Assembly (NCBI GenBank): GCA_036583965.1
Contig: JAZBQD010000019.1
Span: forward strand, 21,517,085-21,581,084
Direction: 5' to 3'
From: Prunella strophiata
Lineage: Eukaryota; Chordata; Aves; Passeriformes; Prunellidae
DNA length: 64,000 bases
The notes below the pieces were generated by a model. It was given only the letters and a program-made list of their open reading frames with translations. It did not search any database and was not told the DNA's origin. Both the position numbers and the translations under genes were made by a program. Of the stretch, positions 51,257 to 63,524 are shown one piece after another; the stretch's first letter is position 1; each line of letters starts with the position of its first letter.

Positions 51257-51467
51257 ATCAGGATGCTGGATGGCATGGCCTTTGACCAGGTGATTGGTGT
51301 CAACCCCAGAGCAGGCAAAGTGACAGGGGCTGCTGAGTGAGCTAGAGAGCCCAGTAACATACAGGGACAGAAGGACCAGGGGACCTCAATTCTGCAGGCT
51401 GCTTGGCAAGTCCTGGGCTGGGGAGCCCACTAATACAATCCTTCAGGAACCACCTCAACCCAACCAG
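51257..51467 (+). other. Possible untranslated or terminal exon
   Basis: A pyrimidine-rich tract ending ctgcag (51251-51256) is a good splice acceptor, and CAG/GTAAGG at 51465-51473 is a good donor. They bound a 211-bp interval. One frame stays open for 27 codons and then meets TGA at 51338-51340; the other two close within 13 codons. It would therefore be a terminal coding or non-coding exon, for example of a long non-coding RNA. The short peptide matches nothing I know. Such acceptor-donor pairs also occur by chance in a window this long, and the strand-wide C excess argues for minus-strand transcription, so confidence is low. Confidence 0.15.
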
Positions 51468-51516
51468 GTAAGGCAGAGCCTCAAGGAGACAACCCAGCAT
51501 TGAGGGCACTACACAC

Positions 51517-51534
51517 AAAAAAAAAAAAAAAAAA
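51517..51534 (+). repeat. Poly-A tract (18)
   Basis: An 18-base A-run follows 'cactacacac'. It lies about 50 bp past the donor-like site that ends the possible exon at 51257-51467. No AATAAA lies in the preceding 30 bases. Confidence 0.88.
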
Positions 51535-51589
51535 TAGTTATCTTCTGTGTCTACAGACCCCTGAATTCAAACCCTCCATGAGCTGCAGT

Positions 51590-51646
51590 CACCATGTTAT
51601 ACCTGGGGAAACTGAGGCAATGGTTCAACAAGTGATCAGCAAAGAG
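51590..51646 (-). repeat. Possible MIR-type SINE fragment, minus strand
   Basis: A short stretch carries 'ctggggaaactgaggcaatg', nearly the reverse-complement MIR sequence 'gatgaggaaactgaggcaca', then 'acaagtgatcagc'. It is cut off by a 24-base A-run, so only the 3' part of a MIR is visible. The match is short and could be coincidental. Confidence 0.35.
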
Positions 51647-51670
51647 AAAAAAAAAAAAAAAAAAAAAAAA
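51647..51670 (+). repeat. Poly-A tract (24)
   Basis: A 24-base A-run interrupts what may be a MIR fragment. It has no retrocopy body. Confidence 0.88.
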
Positions 51671-52239
51671 GCATCAGGACAGAAACAGCCTCATCTATTG
51701 CTCTGACCACCCACAGCACTGCTTTAGTCAGAAATCCCTCTAAACTGAGGATTTGTCATACAGCAGCTCCCAATAATTTCTTTGGTATGTGACCTGTATT
51801 TATTTTCTCCCACACCTCCTCATTAGCATGTCCTTCCTTGTTCCTGTGCCTCATTCCTTTGGCCTGTGTCATTTTACTTCTGTGTGCCATCCACAGGCAA
51901 AGCTGCTCCTGCTTTTCTAGGCAGCTCCAAGCAGCACATTATTCATCCTCCACGCAGTCCTGCACCAAGCTGGTTCTCACCAGCATCAGGATTCAAAAAT
52001 AGCAGAATAGGAAAAGGCATCCTTGGAACCACAGAGTTAGTTCTCATTTCATACCAAAACAGAGGGCCTGAGAGAAATTAATTTAGGAAGAGAGTAGGCA
52101 CAAAGGCAAAAATTCAGGAGTCTTCCATTTGATTACATTTCAGAGACAAGATTTATTTGGGTTTTTTTTTTTTTTACTTCCCCTCTGTCTCAAATATATA
52201 GAAGAATTAAAAGGATCATCTGGAGCTGGGAACTATTTG

Positions 52240-52460
52240 AGAACCAAAGGAACTCCAAAAGAAATTAAAATTAGTTAAATATTTATACAGTGCAGCTCTA
52301 ATTAAATTAATAGGGCTGCAGATGTGCTGAGGAGATCAGCAAACTACCTCCTTCACCTTAACCCTCTCATTCAGTTATTACTGCAAAATTTTTAGCTAAT
52401 TACTGACACAGCTGAAGCTACCTTTAGAAAGGCAAATCAGAACCAAAAAAATTGAAACAA
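52240..52460. promoter_or_regulatory. Candidate conserved non-coding element
   Basis: This contains tandem homeodomain cores ('cagctctaattaaattaata' at about 52292-52311) and 'agctaattactgacacagct' (about 52393-52412), separated by balanced-composition sequence ('gctgcagatgtgctgaggag'). The paired TAATT sites 100 bp apart and the lack of repeats make it one of the better enhancer-like blocks in the window. Confidence 0.3.
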
Positions 52461-53784
52461 ATAGAGATAATAAAACATTGCAAAGAAAAGAAGAATTGAA
52501 TCCTCCTTCTCAGCACAGGTGTCATGCAGTAACTATTTAAGAGAAGCACACATCTTTCCATATAAAGCCCCTCAAGTTCCTACACACCCTGGGAATTCCT
52601 GAAACAGGATCACTGAGCAAACACTGACAAAGCAGATATAAAGTTACATTCACTACCTGTAACCAGTCTCTCTTTCAACCATTCTGCCAAACAACCAGCG
52701 TTATCACCAAGGGCAAGTGACAGATCTGGACAACTCTGTGTGTCAAACCCTTACTCTTCACCTCTCTGCCATGTACTGGAAACTGCAGCTCTGAGTTAGG
52801 CAGTAACCCTTTCACAGATGTACAGAGTTGAGTGTGAAAGAGTCAATCTGCTGCATTCAGACATTGACAGATTCCTTCCTCCCTGTGAGGAGAAAAGCAG
52901 GTTCCCAAGTCCTGCCCAGTGGGTATCCTAAACACTAAACTGCATATCCATGTTTATGCTTGTATGCTTGTTTGCTCCTACTTTGCTCTCAAACATCATG
53001 ACTATTTAATTACTTCAAGCAGAGAACAGAGTCTTCAGAAACAGGCAAAAAGAGTTATCCCTTCAACTGCAAAATTATCTGCTGGCTGCAGCAGCCTGAG
53101 AAATGCTACATAACCAGTGGCTCCCATAGGCAGGCTATGTGCTGCAGCCAGACTAAAAGGGTGGCTCCCATGATTTCCATGAGCAGGCTGGTACTGTACT
53201 CCTGAGAAAAATTAGTGCCAAGATTGTGGATCCCAACAGACACAAGCTACACACTGGCACTGAGCAGCACTGTCAAGAGAAACAACCCTGCACAGAGTTT
53301 GAGGCACTTCAGGAAATAGAAAACAGCAGCCTAATGACCTCCAGCATAAGACAGTAGTGGATAAAAATAAAAATGAAAGGACTTGGAAGATCTGTTGAGG
53401 GTTGGAGCACCTGAGAAGCAGTTAGATGGCACCAGGTCACATAATTTTCTTTTGTGGATATAGTTCAAAGTCTCATTTGCTGATGTTTAGCACAAAGCTC
53501 CCAAGTAATTTTATATGACTTCACAGGAATTCCAGGATGTATTTCCAAAGACAGGGGTGCACACACCTAAGATTCTAGATACCCCTTAATAAAAAGCAAG
53601 GCCATGTACAATTTGTGTCAGTGCCTGAATTCTCCAGGTCACAATGCACTACACCTTCCAGTGTCTCACTTGCTCTCACCCTGGGGCACAGAAGAGAACA
53701 AAAGTTGTTCCTTGATACAGCCTTACAGGGAATTCCCAGAACAGCCCTATGTGTAAGGCTAACCTGCAACAGAGATTGTCCCCC

Positions 53785-53900
53785 CTTATCCCCAACTGAG
53801 ATTAAATGAAGCTATATGCTCAAAATTATATAGACAGTTACAAGCAAAACCAGAAATACAGGTAATACCTTTCAACCCCTATTCTGCCATCAGAGACAAA
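53785..53900 (-). repeat. Possible MIR-type SINE fragment, minus strand
   Basis: 'ccaactgagattaaatgaag' followed by 'ctcaaaattatatagacagt' and 'aaaaccagaaatacaggtaa' has the spacing of reverse-complement MIR ('ctgaggcacagagagg', 'ccaaggtcacacagctagt', 'gcagagctgggattcgaac'). Individual matches are weak, so this is a tentative call. Confidence 0.33.
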
Positions 53901-54575
53901 CTCTTCTGGCATCTTCATGCCTTCCCTGTTTCTGACCTAAAATACCTAAGTGCTTCTTGAGTGCAAAAAGTATCTGGATCACCTACTTGCTATGGATATT
54001 GATGTGCCACAAGTACACAACTCCTACAGTGTTAATTCAGGAAGATACAAAAGTACCTTGTAGAGAGAAGAGGAGAAACAAGAAAGCCTTGCAAATTTTT
54101 GTTTACTATACCAATTACCTCAGATCATCCCATTCTAGTTCCACCTCTAAAGCTTGCCACTATTTCCATGGCTCTGGCAAATATCCACATCAGATCTCAA
54201 AAGGCCACTTAGATCACACCACAGGCCTCTATGCTGTACCAAGAAGAAATTTTCCATTATCACTGTCCTCAAAGAGAGAACTGAGATGCACAAAGGATAC
54301 AAAAGACAACAGAAGGATTTCAAGCACAAGTAATAAGAACATTGTGAGAAAAAGATTCAGATACAAATACAAAGTTCAGCATTTCCACCATCCATGTATC
54401 AGCAAGCAAAAGTTATTCTTTTTATCAGCTCCAAACTAAACCAGCTACATTCCACTCTCCACAAAGTATAACTAGCACTGGTTACCAAAGTCGTCTTGTT
54501 CTGTCCATAAGACCTAAAAGGCTCAGAATACCATGTACTACTTGGAAGAATAGCAAACAGCACAATCACTGCTAG

Positions 54576-54606
54576 AAAAAAAAAAAAAAAAAACCAAAAA
54601 AAAAAA
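54576..54606 (+). repeat. Poly-A tract, interrupted
   Basis: Eighteen A, then CC, then another A-run. It is A-rich low-complexity DNA. Confidence 0.85.
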
Positions 54607-54879
54607 CCAAGAAACAAATAAAGGAATGGATCCAAGAGAAAAATGAAATGAGGAAAAGCCATCAAGCATAATCTGAAGTAAAGGCCAAAGGTAGAAAGAG
54701 AAAAGCAAATGTCTGGAGACACTATAAAACAGGACAACTGGGTGAGACTGCTTTCTGCCTTGCTCCTAAAGGCTTCCAGCCCATCTCTTTGCTTTTTGCT
54801 TTTACTGCTTCTTTTTGCCAAAGATCTTGTTTTCCTTCTTGTCATCATTGTGGGCTTTTTCCCCCTCTCTCCCTCAGAG

Positions 54880-55035
54880 CAGCTGTCACATTTACTCAGG
54901 TCTCAGGAACTGCTGTGCTGCGGGTGCGTGTGATTAATTGTCCCGTTAGCCTTCATTAAGTCAGCGGATTGGCACCCTGGTAGAGAGGCAGCGGGACCAG
55001 AAGGAGAAGCTATTGAGAGCCAGCAGGATCTGTGT
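54880..55035. promoter_or_regulatory. CpG-bearing candidate regulatory element
   Basis: Five CpGs lie within about 75 bases (54920-54993), together with 'tgattaattgtcccgttagc', 'cttcattaag' and an inverted CCAAT box (attgg at 54969-54973). The neighbourhood on both sides is CpG-poor and A-rich. The mix of retained CpGs and homeodomain cores is typical of deeply conserved enhancers. Alternatively it could be a weak minus-strand promoter. I see no clear TATA box or initiator. Confidence 0.35.
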
Positions 55036-55162
55036 CCCACAGTTTGTGTGTTTTTTGGGTGTGTGAGGCTTTTGTCCTCAAAAAATAGCAAAATATCTGA
55101 GTGGTTTTTTTATGCTTTGATAAACCACAAAGCTTCTGCCTCAGTATATGCCAGGCTCAGTA

Positions 55163-55247
55163 AAACAAAAAACAAAACAAAAAAAAAAAAAAAAACAAAA
55201 AAACACAACACAAGCCACCACCACCAAAAAAACAACCCAACCACACA

Positions 55248-55295
<48 letters not shown>
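55163..55295 (+). repeat. A/C-rich low-complexity tract ending in poly-A (47)
   Basis: The tract starts as aaaac repeats, includes a 17-base A-run (55179-55195) and a ccaccacc segment, and ends in the longest homopolymer of the window, 47 A at 55249-55295. It contains almost no G or T on this strand. Overlapping open frames here encode poly-Lys (plus) or poly-Phe (minus) and are artefacts. Confidence 0.92.
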
Positions 55296-55299
<4 letters not shown>

Positions 55300-58200
55300 A
55301 TCAAGGTCCTGGAACATTTACTACCCCCAAATGTCTTGCTGCTGTTGCCTACTTGGTTTTGTGCAGTGGAAACCAAATAAGCCAGTGTTATTAGCAGAAC
55401 TGAGCATGGCTTTTGTCCTCATGCCACTTTAAAGAGATAAACCAGAATTCCCAGATGGGGCAGTCCACTTTCCTTTAGGATCACCAAATACAGCTAAAAT
55501 GCTTCTGTTCCATACTTGCCAGAAATACTGCTTGGTCTTTCAACAGCCCAGGGAAAAGAGCATTATGGCAGGCAAGAGATTCCATTTTGCTCATTCCATG
55601 GCATTAGCTTCTCCCACACAAGGGCATGGGACATGTTCTCCAGTGCTCAAAGATCAAAAAGAAAGCTCTGTTTCTATTCAAATTGCACATATTCATCTGA
55701 GCTGTTTCTACCTGTCTGGAGCTTAGCCAATAACTGAGACCAAGGTTTCAATAATTTATAAGATATAATTGCAGCCTAAAATCTTCATAATTCTGCTAAT
55801 AACTCCTCACTCTGCATTATTGAAAAGAATACAGTTCCTAAAAGTCACGACATGTCCCTGTTTTCTTTGGAAGGATTCACTACAGATGTTGTTGGAATTT
55901 CTTTTCAAAAGCCCTCCGGCTCAAAACACAGAAATTCAATTTCTGACATGATTATATTGTGTTTTACTAGTCATAGATGAACACTCTCTGGAAGAGAATT
56001 TGAATTTAGGAAATAAGGTAGTTTGACCACTCTAGTTATATCATGTGCTTTCATGAACAGAGAAGCCTAAAACCAGTCTTCTCCAGATTTAATTTTTGTT
56101 TCAGTCACCATAAAAAAAAAAAAAAGAAAAATTCCAAATTAATACACTTACAGCTCATGCTTTGCAATTTCAAATCTCAAAAATTTTGTTTACCAGAATT
56201 GTAAATTCTGAGAGAACTACGGGTGTCACAGTTCCCATTGCCAGCTACACCAAATCCAGATGACTGAAGGATGTATCCAAATTATGGTTTAAATTACTCC
56301 AGACTAACTTCAAGGACCCCAGAATAAGCAGAATCCATTGACCCCATTTGAGCAAGAATGTACCAAAATGTCTCTCTGGGGAAGGGGCAAAAGTGACTCA
56401 ACATGGGGAGCTTCAACAGATTGTTTGAGAGACAGAGAGATCAGATAAAAGTCCAATAGAGCAGATGCTGTAAGAGGATTAGAGCAAGCGGATTAGAAGC
56501 CTTGAGAATACAAAGATCATCAGACTCATGATTCCTCTTTAAACATAATCAGGAACAAGTATCCCAACTTCCCCTACCCACTAACAATGCTCCACGTCCT
56601 TATTTGCTCTCTCCCTCCTCTTCTGCTTCCCCATCTCCCTCTCAATCATTTTATGTTCCTGAGAGGTTATTAATATCACGTGATGGACTTGCATGAAGTC
56701 AAGTAGAAGTTTCTAGAAATGGGGCAGGATCCTCTTAGGCTAGGAGCAGCAGGAAGACTATGAAGCTGGCCAAGGACATACCAAAAACCTCAGGTCCTGA
56801 TAAAAGCTGATCTTAGGAGGGTAGCAAGCAGGAATGCCAGATACCAGGGAGAATGCAGGCCCTAAATGGATGAGGCCAAGAACATAACTGCTTTTTCAAA
56901 CATTCTACTGTCCAAAAACCTGCTGTTCACATCACCTGTGTGTTACACTACCTTCAGCTCTCTTTCAAGTAGTTTAGTTATGGCTGAAGAGCCCACCAGC
57001 ATCCACTGAATAACTTTGATCAAGTTATACTATACAGCTCTTTACTCCCAACATTGTATCCATCCAGTTTGGGCTGTACTGAAAGCATTTATCCACAGGA
57101 TTTTTCCAATTATCTTCTAAGTGGGTTTACTGATCTAAGTGTTGGGAAAAGATCACTATGTACTGAGGAAGCTATGAAATGTATCCACAAAGTATGCATG
57201 CTTGACATTTGCTTAACTTGTCAATATAAACCCACAGGCATCCAAAAGCACAGCATGAAATATCCTGCTATTCACAGGACCAGCCACACTATGGAAAGCA
57301 AGAGTTTAAGTAAACAACTGTGCATATGCTATAGGCTGAAATAAACATAATCTTTTCCAAACAATTATGAATCAACTCAGGAGTTTGTATGTAATTCATG
57401 TGCTGTAAAAACATCTGACTTAATCAAATAATTTGAAGCACTTAATCAAATAATTTGGGTGGAACAATCCACCCAATTCCACTTAAAGTAAACCATGTCA
57501 CCATCAGTTTTACAGGCCTACAAAAAAACTCAAACAGTCTAGAAGCCCTCCTTGTTGAAATGAATCATGAAGTCAACCTACACTGACTCCATGAACATAA
57601 ATACTGCACATGCATGGCAAAGCATCTCTAGCTAATGTCACAAGTGGCAAACCTCCTACATACTAAGCCATAGGCTCTGGAATGGGAGGTTTCCATCTCC
57701 TAGAGATCAATTGCATTTTGACACACCATACTTAGCTCTGGGTATTGCCTCTGAACTCCTTATGACCTCTGTTTATGCTTTCCAACTGATCTGCAGTTCA
57801 GGTCACATAGAATCTTCCTCATGGCTTATGCTCCAGACCACTTCATATCGACCTCCTCTCCTGAAGCCTGGTTTGTTTGTAAGCAAATGTAAGTAGATCT
57901 TTAGTTCCATGTTCAGTAGAAGTCATAAATCACCACCCACCCTTTTTTCACCAAAGTTCTCCAACTTTGGTGCCAAATGAGAAAAGTGGCAAAACACACA
58001 TCAGGAGGTTTCTGCAATCAGCAGGTTTGGCCCATGCCCATCCCTTATGAGAAGGAATTTAACTGTTTACCACAATTATTGAAACTATAGATGTGCCACC
58101 TCAGCTTTGCACATGACTTCTGCTTACTCACCTTTTCATGACAGCTCCTGATGTTTGGCCTTCCTCCACAGAACAAAGGATAATCAGGTACCTTGGTTTT

Positions 58201-59394
58201 CACCAATCTGCCCCAACAGCTTGTTGGGTTTTCTTTTCAGTCCCAGCAACAAGGTTGTGTGGCTGCATGCCTGCAAACCCTGGCTAGCTGCTCTCCCTCC
58301 AATCCCTCACACCAGCCTTCAGAGAATTTGCCATGACAGGCTGGACACCTGGCTGGGGGCAAGAGAAATTCTGCCCATCATGAACAGAGCCCTCAGCCAG
58401 ACACACACTTCTCTTCCAACATGCTGAGAAAGGAGAAGACCCAACCCCTGCTACTGGTGCATGTGTCCCCTCCCCAAGTTGGCCCAAGTTTCCTCACTAG
58501 TAGCCATGACACTGCCACACACATCAGAAACATCCACACAGCACTCCAAGGGCTGTACAAAACAGCAGTGTCACTGCCACAAATGACAGGCTGACAACAG
58601 GAAGATTCCTCCTGTCTAACTCTTATGACAACTGAATGGAGAGGATTCCTGTAGCCACTGCAGCCTTGTTCCACTCTCTCATTCTGATGAAAAAGGGAGA
58701 AATAAGGAGAAACAATGATAGCAAATCAACTAGAATCTGACAGAGCAGCAAAACTAGCTGGATGCACTGATATTCAGTTATTATGTAGGGATGTATTATA
58801 GCTACCTACCAAAGAAGTTATTCCTTCCAATGCAAAAATATAAATTAGATGATCTTTCATTAAGAATGAGATCTGTGTTAAAGCCAGAGGCAGACAGCAG
58901 AGTTTTACAATGTAGGAATGCCATGATGCCCTCAACAAAAAACTGCAATAGTCAATGTATGCAGAATTTTGGAAGAGATGTGCTGATAGGGCAGCTGATG
59001 AGGGACCAATTAGAGGAAATTAAATGAGATCTGCACAGCAAAAGGCCATTTCATTTTGAACTTAGAACTCTGGAAACTGCTTTACCAATGCACCCAAACC
59101 AGACCCACTCTTTGAGCCTTCGATAATTAAGCTGTCCCCTACACTCCTCAAGCTTCAACTTAAACATCCCTGCTAGTAGAGCAGTTTAGATACCTGAAAC
59201 ATTCACCAACTGCTGAATCTACTTAGTGAGGTGTAAAACATTGCAAGTATGAACTTGCATTTAAGGAACTAATATTTGACCTGTGAAGGCCAGCACCTCA
59301 GAGATGAAGTAGTGCATTATCTTAGCTACATCTCTGCTGATAATCTGCTTCATATCCTCCAGGAAGCTTTTCTTTTTCTGGATGCAGTGGGAAG
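55296..59394. other. Non-coding, no gene seen
   Basis: Four kilobases of single-copy sequence with a 14-base A-run at 56112-56125 and the 17-bp duplication at 57.4 kb. C and A clearly exceed G and T in parts, for example around 58500-58560. Confidence 0.65.
57419..57457 (+). repeat. 17-bp direct duplication, 22-bp period
   Basis: cttaatcaaataatttg appears at 57419-57435 and 57441-57457. This is a local tandem duplication. Confidence 0.85.
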
Positions 59395-59477
59395 TAAAAT
59401 AAAAATTAAAAAAAAATTAAGAAAAAGAAAATAGAAAAGTTAAAAAAAAAAAAAGGAAAAATAAAATAAAAAAGAAC
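59395..59477 (+). repeat. A-rich low-complexity tract
   Basis: About 80 bases consist of A-runs broken by single T or G (aaaaattaaaaa, agaaaatagaaa, taaaataaaa). No other signal is visible. Confidence 0.88.
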
Positions 59478-62400
59478 TATGTATTTGACAGAGTGATATC
59501 ACTCCTGAACTTAATAAACTTAGAAGAGAGAACAAGGACAGTAATTGGCAAACAGTAAGAACATTGTCTCCAATGACCTGCCATGATGAAGGGGAAGTAA
59601 AGATCCATGAGACCCATCTGAACTCATCTGTTTTTTAACCACAGTGGAAGGAGCTGTGCTGACAGACTCCCATCTGCTGGTAGATCAGATACTACAAAAT
59701 ACACATCAAAAAACCCCACATTATTAGGAGAATGTTATGCATGTGGATCTATATACACAGATCTCATCTAAGGCTGGCAAGCATGCTAGGGATTCCCCAG
59801 GACATTCTCATCTGTCCCCAGTACTATCACTTTGCAGTTGTCAGATGGAGGGCTTATTTACAGCTCAAGGGGAACACTTTGATGAACAGCTCTAAATAAC
59901 TTAGTGAACCATAAACCATTCTCCTGAAGCAAAACCCCCAGAATCTATCCTGAAGCCTAGTCCATAATAATAACTGAACTTTCCTACAAAAAATTTTTGT
60001 TGTTCCATTACTCATGGGGACTGAAATGGTTGCAGCTTTATCACCCTGCTGCTAAACTGTCCTTCCATAAGCAGTTCTTATCTACAGAGTCTCTCCCCCC
60101 TCAGTGGTTAAGTCTCTTAGTATCCTGCAGCCTTCACTCACATCAGTCAGGTTAATAAACCCCTTCCCAGTACAGCCCCAAGTCTTGTTTGATAGCTCCC
60201 TCTGAGGCATGATGCACATATAACTCCAAAGATTTTCCACAAGAGACCATGATGGGAGATAGGCTTGCAGAGAGTGAAGGATTCTTTATTGCCCCGTTAA
60301 AGACAGAAATCTGTGGCTGCAATTTACTGAACAGTAAGATATGCAAGAAATAAAATTTGTCCAAACACAACAAACAGCAAATGACCCAATCTGGGCACCT
60401 GTCAAGGGGAAAAAATACTTCAGCTCAACAGCTGTCACGGCAGGACAGGAGCTATTCCTGATGAAATGCAACCAGACCCTAATAAAAAAAATACTTCCTA
60501 TGCAGAGGATACAGAAGACAGAGAAGGACATAATAAGCACATAGGGACAAGTATTCCTTTGGCATGGGCAAAGACAGACCTGTAACAGGCTGCAAATTAC
60601 ATGGTAATTGTGTATGAGAACAGCATCTTACAAACTCAAACCTTTGACAAAATCCCAACCAGATCCCATGATCTGTTATCGCTCTGCGTGGTAGTTTGTA
60701 CTGAACTGAAGCAGCAGAACTCAATCTATAGGGCACAGAACAGTAAAGTAGGAACTCAAGGCTGTTCCTGCAAATCTGCTGGAATATTCTGGCTAAGTCA
60801 ATTCCTCTCCTCGTGCCTGGGTTTCTGTGCCTGTACGGGGAGCAAGCTCACAGCACATTTTATGAAGCATTTTCTACCACAGGAAAGTAAGTTTCTTATT
60901 CCTTAGAGAGTTAAGAAGTAGGATACTTCTAGGTTTTTGTATCACATGGAGCATTATTCAGCCTTTTATTAATCTAGTTTGTGAGCAGCAAAAGCAGAAT
61001 AAATGCAGCAAACACTTGACCTGCCCCCTCTGTACAGGACAAAAAATCCCAAGCCCTTGCATTTATGAAAATTCTGCTCTTGATCAAAACAATCTAGAAT
61101 CTTTCCTGCAATTCTGTCATTGTGTGGTAGGGCTCACCTGGCAACAGTCAGAGAAAGCAGGAGCTGAGCTTTTTCACAAGCATGGCTTTGCATGGTTGTG
61201 CTTCAGGGGAAGCACTGGAGGGGCCAGGCAGCTGAGAATAAACCTGGTCTTATCCGGGAGGGGGCACTGGTAATACACAGCAGCCAAATCTTCAGGCTAC
61301 CAAGCACCAAAATGACAGAAAACTAATTTGAAATGAAAATAATTAAGTATATTGTCTTGATGTTCTAGAAATATAATTATTTGGAAAATTTAACACTGCA
61401 TTCTCCTAAACTAACACAGGTAAGCCTTCATGCACTTTTGTAGAACCAAGCATATTTCCTAGCAATAGATCTGTAAAAGCTACCAGGTACCAAGATTTGG
61501 CCAGCAGTGAGCAGACAGAGCAGCTCAGTAAATATAGATATCATGGCTGCTGCCCACAGAGATGCTCAACAAACTCTGTGCAGATTCCTTGCACAGACAC
61601 CAGCATGCAGTGATGCAAAACCTTTCCACACCTTCTGTTCCCAAACCAAACAGCCTGGAGAAGACATCACTATGATTACTGAGACTGCTAAAACTGAAAC
61701 ATCAGAAAAAGAAACCTGGACACAACAAGTACATTCACTGAGGGACCATGATGAGGTTTTCAGCTTGCAGAGCAATGTACCTCAGTGTTTTCACCAAATA
61801 CACTGAGCCTCTGGATTTTCCTCTGACTCCTGCCACGTTCCTCATCCCTTACAGCTGTGGGCTGTGACAAAGTGTATTAAGGCATGAGGCCCAGGGAACA
61901 TCTACAAGGCAAACTTCTAAGAGAAAATACCAAACAGGCATGTTTACAAAAATATATTGTCCTAGAATTTGAGAATACAGGCTTCTACCAGCCAGTTGTT
62001 AACTTTGGACACCTTTCTAAGTTGAACTCTGTGGAGTTTATGCTCCCTTATATCTCCATTCTTTCTTCTCTTGATGCCTGAAGCCCCTCAGGCCAGAATA
62101 ATGTTGTTGCCTCCACTGCAGACTGGAACATTTGGGTTTGGCCTGTATGCAAAAGTGCCTCAATCCAGTGCTAGACATGGGGGGTGAGGGGGAGTGAGGA
62201 GTGTCAGATTTTACACTGGGTTAGGGGTGACTTAGAAGTGAACATCCAAGCAATCCAAGTGCAAACTACCTAAGCCCAGTGCCAGTTCTTCCAAGAGACT
62301 GCAACATCTCCCTCCAAAGCACCTGACAAGGTCTCAAAAGCTAAGGCTGCTGTAGAAGATAACAGCAGACTCATCAGTTTGCCCTGCTTTCAGCAGCTCT

Positions 62401-63524
62401 CAAACTTGGCCACAGAGGACCTGCTTCATCCCGAGCCTCTGACTCAGCCCCAGCAGCCTCACTTGCCAAATCTTGCACTGAAATCAGCTCCAAGTTTCTC
62501 TCCTCTCTGCACAGGAGAATGCTACCCTTTAGAATAAGTACAGCTCCTCATATACAGCCTGAGCTACCAGCAATCAGGAAATGGACTGTATAGTAACAAA
62601 CATGCTGCCATTCAGGAGCTCAGATCTGGATACCCTGACCAGTCCTCCTGCTTGTGGGAGGCAGGGATGGTTTCTCCAAGGCCCCGGAGAGGAGGGAAAG
62701 CAGCCTGATGCTTTCTGCCAACCTCAGCCTCGCAACACAGGTGGGCAGTTTTGATTTCCTCCAGTAGAGGGCAATACTGACATAGGAAAGAAAAAGTAAA
62801 CCACAGCATTTCTTGCACTAAAATAAACAAGCAAAGGAATTAAATATCCTGATCGTGCAGCACTGATCACAGAACAAAGCACTTGGATAGTACATGTGCT
62901 CGTTCCAGAAGAAAATGCTTCTGCAGTCTGACCCCGTTTAGTGGAAGGTTGCCATACACAAAATTTTCAGATGTTTCAGGTAAGATTTTTTACTGTTTGG
63001 ATTAAAACAGACAAGAGATGGTTTGTGCTGGTCACAGCAGAAATTCAAATAAAACTTTTCTGTTGTTCATTAATAAAGAAACTTTTCCATTCCACACAGC
63101 TTTAGTCTGCATATATGATAAGGCCCAAAAGATCAATGCTTCATCGTTCTCCCTAAACTAACCTGTTTGATACAGACCATTTCTTACAGACAAAGAGATA
63201 AAATTTACCAGCATTCAATTGTATTTGTAATGGAATTGCCTCATGCTTGTTAGGACCTGAAATTAACTTTCTATGGCTAAAGCTGCCATACATATACTCC
63301 CCTCACACATTGCTAAAGTCTGTGACAGTACTATCTCAAATTGTACTATGATAGCATTCTTCCACAGTAAGTCTGAGAAATTAACTCCCTGTATTTTTAA
63401 AAATATTTCTTCCTCTTTTATAAATAAAAATCTCTGCTTCTATAACTTTTCTATCTCATAACTTCAAAATTATTTCAAAACATAAGTAGTCTCACAAGCT
63501 TCTCTTACACTCAAGCAAACATCC
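59478..63524. other. Non-coding, no gene seen
   Basis: Single-copy sequence. On the minus strand near 60290 there is 'ggggcaataaagaatcc', a polyadenylation-type hexamer in a context seen in LTRs, but no flanking LTR structure is visible. The frame at 61507-61806 has no known domain. Confidence 0.6.

Larger units (their letters stand above)
51671..54575. other. Non-coding, no gene seen
   Basis: Contains the enhancer-like block at 52.3 kb and a possible MIR at 53.8 kb. The 160-codon plus frame at 53957-54439 is Ser/Lys/Arg-rich without known motifs, and I regard it as chance. Confidence 0.65.

Noticed and set aside
53957..54439. 160-codon plus-strand open frame
   Set aside because: No family resemblance, no exon signals, and A-rich composition suppresses some stops by chance.
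55110..55432. Poly-Lys and poly-Phe open frames
   Set aside because: They are translations of A-runs and T-runs and nothing else.
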